A DNA stretch of 32,534 nt from contig JANQQG010000147.1 of NCBI GenBank assembly GCA_028285065.1, positions 1 through 32,534 on the forward strand, written 5' to 3'. Both the position numbers and the translations under genes were made by a program. Of the stretch, positions 8,748-17,700 are shown in pieces; within the stretch, counting starts at the first letter, position 1; the number at the start of each line of letters is the position of its first letter. The notes beneath the pieces are model-generated. The model was not told the DNA's origin, did no database searches, and worked only from the letters and a program-made list of their open reading frames with translations. Source of the DNA: Phycisphaerales bacterium (GTDB lineage: Bacteria > Planctomycetota > Phycisphaerae > Phycisphaerales > UBA1924).

Positions 8748-10446
8748 CTACGACGACTTCGTGACCGCCGCGATGCTCGAAGAGGGCGTCATCGACGCCG
8801 AGACGCACGAGCGTGCCACGCGCATGGCGACCGAGCGCGGCAAGCCGGTGCTCGAGGTGATCGTCAGCGAGGGGCTTGCGTCCGTCCGCGACGTCGCGCT
8901 CGTTCGCGCGGGGATCAGCGAGTGCCCATTCGTCGATCTCTCGCACTACGAGATCGACCTGAAGAACGCTCACCTCGTGCAGCGCAGTGTGGCCGAGCGC
9001 CACCGCGCGTTCCCGTTGTTCGTCTTCGACGAGCACGCCACGCTGGGCATGGCCGATCCGCTCGACCTCCGGGCGGTGGACCAGCTCCGATCGATCCTGC
9101 GCCGTGACATCGAGCCCGTGCTCTGTGAAGAGGAAGCACTGGCCGGCCTGATCTCGAGGGCCTACTCGATGGTCGGCGGCGAGGGCGACCAGGGCGCGAC
9201 CCCGACGGGGTTCGAGGCGATCGACCTGACGACCGGCGAGGAGCCGATCGTCGCGGCCGTGAACCAGATCCTGGCGCAGGCCGCGGAAGAGGGCGCTTCG
9301 GACATTCACATCGGGCCCGACGAGCGCGACCTGCATCTGCGCCTGCGCGTGGACGGCACGCTGCGCCGGCGTCAGGGACCGCCCCTGAGTGCGCACGCCG
9401 GCATCGTGCAGCGCCTCAAGGTCATGGCGAACCTCGATCTGACGCAGACCCGGCGCCCGCAGGACGGCAAGTTCCGCTACACGCATGCCGGGCGCAAGGT
9501 GGACTGCCGCCTCAGTGTCATCCCGACGGTGTACGGCGAGAACGTCGTGATCCGCCTGCTCTCGTCGGCCGCGACGATCGGCTCGTTCGACAACCTGGGT
9601 TTCCCGGCTTCCGAGTTGGCGACGTTCCAGAAGATGCTCGAGCAGCCCCACGGGATGATCCTGGTGACCGGCCCGACGGGGAGCGGCAAGACGACGACGC
9701 TGTACACGGGCCTGAAGCGCCTGAACTCGCCGGACGTGAACATCATGACCATCGAGGACCCGGTCGAGATCCGGCTCCCGATGATCCGCCAGGTGCAGGC
9801 CAACCCGGAAGTCGGGCTGACCTTCGCGGGCGCTCTGCGCTCGATCCTCCGGCAGGACCCTGACGTGGTGCTCGTCGGCGAGATCCGCGACGAGGAGACC
9901 GCTCGCATCGCGCTGCAGGCCGCGCTGACGGGGCACCTGGTGCTCTCGACGCTGCATACGAACGATGCGCCCGGTGCCGTGGCGCGACTGCGCGACTTTG
10001 GTTGCCCCCCGTTCGCGATCAACGGCGCGCTGCTCGGCGTGCTGGCCCAGCGTTTGGTTCGTCGCTCGTGCGAGTCGTGCGCTCGTCCTTACCGCCCCGA
10101 GGCGTCGATGCTGGAGCGCTTCGGTCTCGAGCAGGCGGACGCCAAGTGGACGCGCGGCGCGGGGTGTGCACGCTGCCTGACGACCGGCTATCGCGGACGC
10201 GTCGGGATCTACGAGTTGCTCGAGATGACGCGTGGCGTGCAGCGCTGCGTCGAAGCGGGCGCTTCCACGGAGACCGTGCGTGATCAGGCCGTCGCCGACG
10301 GGATGAAGCTCATGCACGCCGATGGCGTCGAGAAGGCCCGCATGGGCCTGACCACCCTCGAGGAGGTCGCGCGTGTCGCGGCCGTGCAGGCTGTCGAGCC
10401 CGATGAGGGCGCTGATGGTCAGGTGGAGGCATCGCGGGCTGCATGA
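8740..10446 (+). CDS. gspE: Type II secretion/type IV pilus assembly ATPase (GspE/PilB family)
   Basis: GTG start overlapping PilZ by 8 bp; Walker A GPTGSGKTTTLYTGL, Walker B DPDVVLVGEIRDEETA, tetracysteine CESC...CARC. Confidence 0.95.
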   Translation: MLDYDDFVTAAMLEEGVIDAETHERATRMATERGKPVLEVIVSEGLASVRDVALVRAGISECPFVDLSHYEIDLKNAHLVQRSVAERHRAFPLFVFDEHATLGMADPLDLRAVDQLRSILRRDIEPVLCEEEALAGLISRAYSMVGGEGDQGATPTGFEAIDLTTGEEPIVAAVNQILAQAAEEGASDIHIGPDERDLHLRLRVDGTLRRRQGPPLSAHAGIVQRLKVMANLDLTQTRRPQDGKFRYTHAGRKVDCRLSVIPTVYGENVVIRLLSSAATIGSFDNLGFPASELATFQKMLEQPHGMILVTGPTGSGKTTTLYTGLKRLNSPDVNIMTIEDPVEIRLPMIRQVQANPEVGLTFAGALRSILRQDPDVVLVGEIRDEETARIALQAALTGHLVLSTLHTNDAPGAVARLRDFGCPPFAINGALLGVLAQRLVRRSCESCARPYRPEASMLERFGLEQADAKWTRGAGCARCLTTGYRGRVGIYELLEMTRGVQRCVEAGASTETVRDQAVADGMKLMHADGVEKARMGLTTLEEVARVAAVQAVEPDEGADGQVEASRAA

Positions 10447-11654
10447 GCACGCTGGACTTCCAGTACGTTGCGGTTGACCGCAGCGGTGCCAAGCACCGCG
10501 GGACGGAGCGTGGCGCGACGCGCGAGGACGTGTGCCGCAAGCTTGCTCGTATCGGCTTGACGCCGCTGGACGTGCGAGAGCGCAAGGGCGGCGCCGGCGG
10601 GAAGAAGCGTCGTCGCAAGCGTGTACGCGGTCGCGACGTGGCGCACTTCACGTATCAGTTCAGCGTGCTGGTCGATGCGCGGATCCCGCTCTCCGAGGGT
10701 CTGATGAGCATCGCGGAGCAGGAGACCAACGAGACGCTCAAGGGCGTTCTCGAAGACGTCGCCCTGCGGATCGAATCGGGCGAGTCGGTCGCCCAGGCGC
10801 TCGGGGCGCACGAACGGGTCTTCGGGAGTGTGTACGTCGAGACGGTCCGCGCGGCCGAGACGTCGGGCACGATGTCCAAGGTCCTCGAGCACCTCTCTGA
10901 GATGCTCGAGCGGACGGAGGAGACGAGCTCGCAGATCCGCTCGGCCCTGATGTACCCGGCCTGTGTGGTCGGCGTGCTCTCGCTGGGCGTGACGTTCCTG
11001 ATCGGCTTCGTGATCCCGCGCTTCGCGACGATGTTCGAGGAGCGGGGGGTCGACTTGCCGGCGTTGACCAGGGTCATGATGGGGCTCGGTGAGTCCGTCC
11101 AGGGTTTCTGGTGGGCGTACCTCGCCGGGCTTGTCGGGCTCGTGTTCGGCGCTCGCGCGATGTGGAACAACCCACGCGGGCGGCTGATCGTCGACGGGTG
11201 GCTGCACCGCGTTCCGGTCGTGCGCTCGATCCTGATCGGGCTTGCGATCAGCCGGTTCAGCCGCGTCTTCGGGATCACCGTGGGCTCGGGTCTGAGCCTG
11301 ATCGACGCGATCGGCTTGAGCGGTCGTGCGTCGGGTCGACCCACGCTGATGGCGGACTCGGAGCGGATGGCCGCCCAGGTCCGGTCCGGCGGTCGTCTCG
11401 CGGGGGTGCTCGGCTCGTGCACGTACCTGACGCCCTTCGCCAGGCGGATGCTCTCCGCTGGCGAGGAGTCTGCGGAGCTTGGTCGGATGTGCTCGATCGT
11501 GGCTCGCCACTACGAGCGTGAGACGACACGTCAGGCGAAGAACATCGCGACGGTTATCGAACCCGTGATGGTGGTGTTGATCGCGCTGGTCGTACTGGTT
11601 GTTGCACTGAGCATCTTCCTGCCAATGTGGAACATGGTGACGCTGATGCAGTGA
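10443..11654 (+). CDS. gspF: Type II secretion inner-membrane platform protein (GspF/PilC)
   Basis: FQYVAVDRSGAKHRGTERG...VAHFTYQFSVLVDARIPLSEGL...SALMYPACVV...IEPVMVVLIALVVLVVALSIFLPMWNMVTLMQ; ATGA overlap with gspE. Confidence 0.95.
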   Translation: MSTLDFQYVAVDRSGAKHRGTERGATREDVCRKLARIGLTPLDVRERKGGAGGKKRRRKRVRGRDVAHFTYQFSVLVDARIPLSEGLMSIAEQETNETLKGVLEDVALRIESGESVAQALGAHERVFGSVYVETVRAAETSGTMSKVLEHLSEMLERTEETSSQIRSALMYPACVVGVLSLGVTFLIGFVIPRFATMFEERGVDLPALTRVMMGLGESVQGFWWAYLAGLVGLVFGARAMWNNPRGRLIVDGWLHRVPVVRSILIGLAISRFSRVFGITVGSGLSLIDAIGLSGRASGRPTLMADSERMAAQVRSGGRLAGVLGSCTYLTPFARRMLSAGEESAELGRMCSIVARHYERETTRQAKNIATVIEPVMVVLIALVVLVVALSIFLPMWNMVTLMQ

Positions 11655-11670
11655 CCGACCGAGTAACTAC

Positions 11671-11711
11671 CCAGGCCCCCGTGTGGGGGTGGACGGCCTA
11701 GGTGAACTAGG
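11671..11711 (+). other. Two candidate RNA hairpins in the gspF-gspG gap
   Basis: CCCCC(11676-11680)-GTGT-GGGGG(11685-11689) and GCCTAG(11696-11701)-GTGAA-CTAGGC(11707-11712); AGGCC(11673-11677)/GGCCT(11695-11699) is a competing pairing. Confidence 0.5.
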
Positions 11712-11755
11712 CAGAACAGTGGACCGAGACCGAAACGCAAAGAGGGCAGACAGCC

Positions 11756-12232
11756 ATGACTGGTAAGAAGACCATGAAGCGGGCGTTCACGCTGATCGAG
11801 CTGATCGCCGTGATCGTTGTGCTCGCGATTCTCTCCGGCGTGGCGCTCCCGCGCTACTTCGACTACGCCGATCGCGCCAAGACCTCCGCCGTCCAGGGCG
11901 CTCTTGGCAACGTCCGCGCAGGCATCGCGAACTTCTACGCCAACTCGGCGATCGAGGGCAGCGCGGCCTACCCGACCGCCGCCGAGCTCGCCGCCGTCGG
12001 CAGCGTGATGCAGGAGGGCATGCCCGCCAACCCGTACAACGATCTGAAGACGATCCGCGCGATCGCGTCGCTTGCCGACGCGCAGAACCGCGTGACCGAC
12101 GGGACCACCGGCTGGTGCTACTACGTGGACAACACCGCCACGCCTCCGGTCGCCATCCTCTACGCCAACGACACCACCGAGACCAAGGTCTCCGATGGTT
12201 CGGGCGGCTTCGAGCAGGCCAACGAGCTCTGA
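11756..12232 (+). CDS. gspG: Type II secretion major pseudopilin-like protein (GspG-like)
   Basis: Class III signal [57 protein letters not shown]. Confidence 0.9.
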   Translation: MTGKKTMKRAFTLIELIAVIVVLAILSGVALPRYFDYADRAKTSAVQGALGNVRAGIANFYANSAIEGSAAYPTAAELAAVGSVMQEGMPANPYNDLKTIRAIASLADAQNRVTDGTTGWCYYVDNTATPPVAILYANDTTETKVSDGSGGFEQANEL

Positions 12233-12270
12233 TCCGGAGCCCGCGCACGCCTCAACGGCGAGCCATCACC

Positions 12271-12816
12271 ATGCAACCACGCACACCGCCACGCCGGGCG
12301 CTCGCAAACGCCCGGCGTGGTTTCTCTTTGGCCGAGCTGGTCGCGATCATGGTCATCATCGGCATCACCGCCGGCGTGATGGTCAGCGTCACGATGCGAC
12401 TCGACGGCGCCCGCGCGGGCGCCGCCGCCGGGAGGATCGAGTCGGACGTGGCCTTCGCGCGCCACTGGGCGCTGGCGACCGGGACACGAACGTGGGTCGA
12501 GTTCGACCTGCCGGCCCAGAGCTGGCGCGTGCTCACCGAGGACCCGGCCGCCCCTGGCAGGGCCGGTGCGACCCCGCTCGATGATCCGGGCACCGGCAAG
12601 GCGCTCGGCGGCCAGGTCGGACGCGGTGCCTTCGTCGGGGTCACGCTCGACTCGGCCCTCTTCGGTGCCGATCCCGTCGTTGGCTTCGATTGGCTCGGGC
12701 GTCCCCTTGACGCCTCGGCCAGCCCGCTCGGTGCGGACGGGAGCGTCGTGCTCGGTTCGGGCACGACGATCAGCGTGCAGGTCTCCACTGGCCACGTCAG
12801 CCGCAGCACGCCATAG
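12271..12816 (+). CDS. Minor pseudopilin (GspH-like)
   Basis: MQPRTPPRRALANARRG|FSLAELVAIMVIIGITAGVMVSVTMRLDGARAGAAAGRIESDVAFARHWALATG...; operon position 2 of pseudopilins. Confidence 0.85.
   Translation: MQPRTPPRRALANARRGFSLAELVAIMVIIGITAGVMVSVTMRLDGARAGAAAGRIESDVAFARHWALATGTRTWVEFDLPAQSWRVLTEDPAAPGRAGATPLDDPGTGKALGGQVGRGAFVGVTLDSALFGADPVVGFDWLGRPLDASASPLGADGSVVLGSGTTISVQVSTGHVSRSTP
12289..12329 (+). terminator. Intrinsic-terminator-like hairpin inside the 5' end of the GspH-like gene
   Basis: CCACGCCGGGCG(12289-12300)-CTCGCAAA-CGCCCGGCGTGG(12309-12320), perfect 12-bp stem, followed immediately by TTTCTCTTT. Confidence 0.7.
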
Positions 12817-12839
12817 CCAAGGAAGGACCGCGCCCGATC

Positions 12840-13286
12840 ATGGCTCGTCCGCGACGCATCCCGACTGACCGATCCGTGCGCAGCGCGTTCAGCCTGGCCG
12901 AGCTGGTCATCGCGCTCGTGGTGTTGACCATCGCGACGCCGGCGATGCTGACCGCCCTACGCGACTCGCAGGTGCGCCAGATCGATCCGGTCCTCGCGTC
13001 GCGCGCTCGCTGGCTCGCGGTCAGCAAGCTTGAGGACGTGATCGCGGACCGCCACTCGGCGACGCGCGGGTGGGACCACCTCGTCGGCGCGAACTACCGC
13101 GACGAGGCGCCCGTCGCGGGCTACGACGACTTCGAGCGCCGCGTCACACTGAACGAGACCGGTCCTGACCTGGCCACCGCCGGTGACGGGTACATGAGTG
13201 TGACCGTCGAGGTGAGTTGGTTCGACGTCGGCGGGACCGCCCGTTCGCTCTCGGTCTCCACCGTGGTGACGGAGTATGGACCATGA
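12840..13286 (+). CDS. Minor pseudopilin (GspI-like)
   Basis: MARPRRIPTDRSVRSA|FSLAELVIALVVLTIATPAMLTALRDSQVRQ. Confidence 0.8.
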   Translation: MARPRRIPTDRSVRSAFSLAELVIALVVLTIATPAMLTALRDSQVRQIDPVLASRARWLAVSKLEDVIADRHSATRGWDHLVGANYRDEAPVAGYDDFERRVTLNETGPDLATAGDGYMSVTVEVSWFDVGGTARSLSVSTVVTEYGP

Positions 13287-13852
13287 AGCGCGCGGCACGG
13301 AGCGCCCAGCGCAGGGGCTTCACGCTCGTCGAGGCCATCGCCTCGATCGTGGTTGTGTCGATCCTCGGCTCGGTCGTGTCGGGTCTGATTCTCCAGGCCG
13401 CCGACGCGCACGCAGGATCCAGCGTCCAGGCCGATCTGCACGCGGAGGCCTCGGCCGCCCTGGACAGGCTGGTGCGCGAGATTCGCCGGATCGACCCGGA
13501 CCCGGACGCGCCGGCGGGCGAGCCTGCGGCCGACGTTGACCGCCTGACCGCGACGTCGATCGAGTGGGCCGGCGACAGCGTTGCGCGCCTCGACGGGACG
13601 GAGCTGATCCTCTCGATCGCGGGCGAGGGTGACGGGGTGCTCGCGACGGACGTGAGCGCCCTCGAGATCATCGCCTACGACGATTCGAATGCGCAGCTTG
13701 GCACAAGCATCTCCGGGGACGGGACGCGCCAGATCCGGCGCGTCGAGATCCGGCTCACGCTCGAGCGTGCCGGCGCCTCAGAGACCATCGAGGCCAAGGT
13801 CTACCTACGTGGTGCGATGGCGGGGACGACTGCCGCGGGGGCGGGACCATGA
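13283..13852 (+). CDS. Minor pseudopilin (GspJ-like)
   Basis: MKRAARSAQRRG|FTLVEAIASIVVVSILGSVVSGLILQAADAHAGSSVQADLHAEASAALDRLVREIRRID; ATGA overlap with upstream gene. Confidence 0.85.
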   Translation: MKRAARSAQRRGFTLVEAIASIVVVSILGSVVSGLILQAADAHAGSSVQADLHAEASAALDRLVREIRRIDPDPDAPAGEPAADVDRLTATSIEWAGDSVARLDGTELILSIAGEGDGVLATDVSALEIIAYDDSNAQLGTSISGDGTRQIRRVEIRLTLERAGASETIEAKVYLRGAMAGTTAAGAGP

Positions 13853-14721
13853 GGCGCGCAGACACCAATCCGAACGCGGAGCGCGGCGGCGCAGCGGTTG
13901 CCGTGCTTGTTGCGCTCGTGCTGTTGCAGCTCGCAGTCGTCGGCGTCGTCGTGTCCGGCGGGCGCGAGACCACGCTGACGGCGCGCCGACTCGAGACTGT
14001 CCGCTCGTTCTACGCGGCCGAGGCGGGCGTGAACATGGCAATCCGCGAGTTGAGCGTGGGCGCGGACGAGGACGCCGACGGGGGGATCGGATCGATCTCC
14101 GATGACTCCGACGACTCCACCGACCCCTTGCTGGCCGGCGCGCGCGTGCGCGTCGAGATGACAGACGAGTCCGACGGCTCGACGTTGCTTGCCAGCATCG
14201 GCAGGCAGGGCGACGCGACGCGGCGCATCGAGGCGTCACTCGCCGGTGGGGGAGGCGGCGCAGGCGGGATGGGGAGCGGGCCGGCCGTCGTCGCGGGCCT
14301 CGCGGCCTCCTGGTTCTACGAGAGCTCCACTATCCAGCAGCTCAACGATATCGACTGGTCGAGCACCCCCGACGTCATGACCGTCGAGGCCGATATCGAC
14401 TGGAACAACTCGGGGTGGCCGCGCGACAGCTACCTCGGGCTCGAGCTCAACGGATGGGTCGACGTACCGGCAGGTGGGACGTGGACGTTCTCCCTCGCCT
14501 CGGACGATGGCTCGGCGCTCTGGATCAACGGGGTCGAGGTCGTCAACAACGATGGGCTGCATTCGGTGCGGACCAGGAGCGGCACGGCTGATCTCGCGGC
14601 CGGACGCCACGCGATCCGTGTTCGGTTCTTTGAGAACACGGGGGCGGCCGTGCTCATCCTGGGTTGGAGCGGGCCCGGACAGAGTTACCAAACGGTCCCG
14701 GAGGGTGTCCTGTGGCACTGA
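13849..14721 (+). CDS. PilX/GspK-like minor pseudopilin fused to a C-terminal PA14 domain
   Basis: N-terminus ERGGAAVAVLVALVLLQLAVVGVVVSGGRETTLTARRLETVRSFYAAEAGVNMAIREL; linker GGGGGAGGMGSG; then PA14-like GLAASWFYE...YLGLELNGWVDVPAGGTWTFSLASDDGSALWINGVEVVNNDGLHS...AGRHAIRVRFFENTGAAVLILGWSGPG. Confidence 0.85.
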   Translation: MRRADTNPNAERGGAAVAVLVALVLLQLAVVGVVVSGGRETTLTARRLETVRSFYAAEAGVNMAIRELSVGADEDADGGIGSISDDSDDSTDPLLAGARVRVEMTDESDGSTLLASIGRQGDATRRIEASLAGGGGGAGGMGSGPAVVAGLAASWFYESSTIQQLNDIDWSSTPDVMTVEADIDWNNSGWPRDSYLGLELNGWVDVPAGGTWTFSLASDDGSALWINGVEVVNNDGLHSVRTRSGTADLAAGRHAIRVRFFENTGAAVLILGWSGPGQSYQTVPEGVLWH

Positions 14722-17700
14722 CACGAGCGATGTGGATCCTGGCATGCGTCCTCACTCTCGCGCCCCTGAGCGCGTGGGGCCAGACCACCTACTACGTGCG
14801 CACCAGCGGGGACGACGACGATGACGGCCTGACGCCCGCAACGGCGTTCGAGACCATCGAGGAGGCCGCGGATCACGCGGGCCCCGGCGACACGATCTAC
14901 GTCGGTGGCGGCACGTACAGCGACGAGATCAAGCTCAAGGAACTAAAGGGGACGTCCGCCAGTCCGATCCGCTTCGTCGCGGACACGACCGGAGCCCAGA
15001 CGGGCGACTCGGGCACGGTGCGCTTCCGCGACGACGACGGCCTCCTGCTGCTCGAGGACTGCGACCACCTCATCTTCACCGGCTTCGTCTTTGATGGTGA
15101 CGACGGCGATTCGGTCATCGAGCTCAAGAACGACAGCACCGGGGTCGTCTTCTCGGGGTGCAGCATCGAAGACAGCGACAAGGCGCTGCTCGAGCTCGAC
15201 GACAACAGCGAGGTCGAGCTCCGCGAGTGCACGCTCGACGACTCCGACGCCGACGCGATCGAGGTCAAGAAGTCGACGCTCACGATCATCGGCGGCGTGA
15301 TCACCCGGGTGGACGACCGCGCCATCGATGTCGACGACGAAGAGTCCGTCCTCGTCCTCCGGGGCGTCACGTTCGAGGACGTCGGCGCCGGCGTGCGCCT
15401 CAAGAAGGGGACGGCCGAGGCGACCAACTGCTTGATGCGCAACGTCGGCGGCGATGCGTTCGACTGCGACGACGACAAGGTGAGGCTCACCGTCTGGCAT
15501 TGCACGCTCGTCGACGTCGACGGGGACGGGATCGATGCCGAGAAGGGCGTCGTGGCGCTCCACAACACGATCATGTCCGACGTCAATCGTTACGGCGTCC
15601 GGATCGATGACGCGACCCTGACGCACTCCCACAACATCTTCCACGATGTCAGCTCCGGGGCCTTCCGGGGCGGGCCCTCGCTGCACTCAAGCGAGTCGAC
15701 GGCCGACCCGCTCTTCGCGGCCTCGGACAACGCGCGTCTGACGTCCACCTCGCCCGCGATCGACGCCGGCGCGGACGCTTCGCTGGTCACGAGCGTCGAT
15801 CTCGACGGGGCGGCGCGCCCGGACGGCTCCGGTTACGACATCGGCTGCTACGAGTCGTCGGACGGGCTGGTCGCTGCCCCAACGCCCTACCACAACGACT
15901 TCGAGGGGACGATCGGGGCCGAATGGTCCAGCCCACCCGTCAGCAGCGACGGCGATCTCTCGACGTTCCTCGGCAGGCTCTGGGACGAGACGGACTACAC
16001 CCTGCGGGTCACGGTGGAGCCCGGCGAGACCTATTCGTTGCTGCTGAGCATGTACATCTTCGAGGGCTGGGAGGGGGACGGGAGCAACGTCGACTGGGTC
16101 ACGATCACCGTCGACGGCGCACAGGTCTTCCGCGAGAGTTTCGATCAGCAGGCGTCACCGCAGACCTACCCGAAGCAGCCGGACCGTATGGGCAACTTCG
16201 CGTTCTCGAGCGGGTCCGACTCGGTCTACGACTGGGTGCGCATCGACTTCGTTGCGCCCGACTCGGTCGTCGACATCGTCTTCAACGCCGACGTGAGCTA
16301 CGCGTCCGGTGAGTGGTGGGGGATCGACAACGTTCACGTGCTCAAGGAAGCCGACGCCGACCTGATCCTGCCGATCTACTCGGACATCTCCGGTGCCGTG
16401 TCGTTCAACGTTCAGGCAACCGGCGGGCTCGACGATTGTGGCAGCCCGCTCTGGTCGGACATCGACGCGGACGGCGACCTCGACGTGTTCATCACGGGGC
16501 GGACCGCGCGGAATGGACTCCAGAGCCTCGGCGGCTCGTTCACGTGGCAGTCCATGGGATCGGTGCGGGGCCAGGGCGCGGTCGGCGACGTAACCGGCGA
16601 CGGCGCGCCCGACATCTGGACCGCGCGCACCGGATCGAGCGACGGAGAGAGCCTCTTCATCAACGACGGGACCGGTGTCTTCTCGGGCGCCGGCGACCTC
16701 GGGATGATCGCGGCGACCGGCAACGGAGCGACGGCGTTGATCGACGCGGACGCCGACGGGCGTCTCGATGTCTTCATGGCCAGTGGCAACGGCAACTGGG
16801 TCGGGTACGCCCGGTCCGGAAGCCCGATCACGCTCGAGCCCAGCAACGATCCGTCACTGATCCCCAACGCCGGCACGGATCTCGGGCGCGGTGGCGGCAT
16901 GTCCGTCGCGCACCTCAACGACGATCGCACCCCCGACATGCTCATCCACGCGCCCGTCAGCGGTGTGCTCGCCTCCACGGAGGTCGAGGTCGATGGCGAG
17001 GACGTGCCCGCCTTCGAGCGCGACCTGCGGAGCCTCAGCGCAGGCGTCTCCTCCACGCCCACGGGCTCGGCGTGGGGCGACTACGACAACGACGGCGACG
17101 CGGATGTGTTCATCGCCGGGGCGAGCTCCTCCGACCCGGGGCGCTTGCTGCGCAACGACGATGGGACGTTCGTGGACGTGACCGATGCCGCCGGCATCGA
17201 CGTCGATGGCGTGCAGCGCAGCTGCGCGTGGGGGGATATGGACAACGACGGGGACCTGGACCTGTACGTCGTGACGGGGTCGGGTTCGGACAACGTCCTC
17301 TACCGCAACAACGGGGACACGACGTTCTCGGCGGGCGACCTCGGTGCCGGTCTGAGCGGCGATTATGTCGACGCGGTCTTCGTCGACTACGACGCCGACG
17401 GGGATGCGGACCTGTCGGTCGTGCCGGCGTCGGGGACGGCCGTCCTGCTCGAGAACCGCACCGACGATGGGCGGGGGATGATGGTGCGTCTTGTGGGCGC
17501 GGGGCACGGCGGGACCAACCCGTCGGGCGTGGGCGTGCGCGTGGAGCTGTACAACGCGGACGCCAGCCAGCTGCTGCAGTTCCGGGACCTCGGGGCCGCC
17601 CGCGGGTTCGGCTGCGAGCCGCTGTGGGCGCATTTCGGCGGGGTCGAGCCTGGGACGAGCTATGTGGTCCGTGCCCACTTCTTGTCTGGGACGGTCTCGT

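Noticed and set aside
8572-10317. 581-aa minus-strand ORF opposite gspE
   Set aside because: Shadow ORF of a conserved ATPase gene; no domain recognised.
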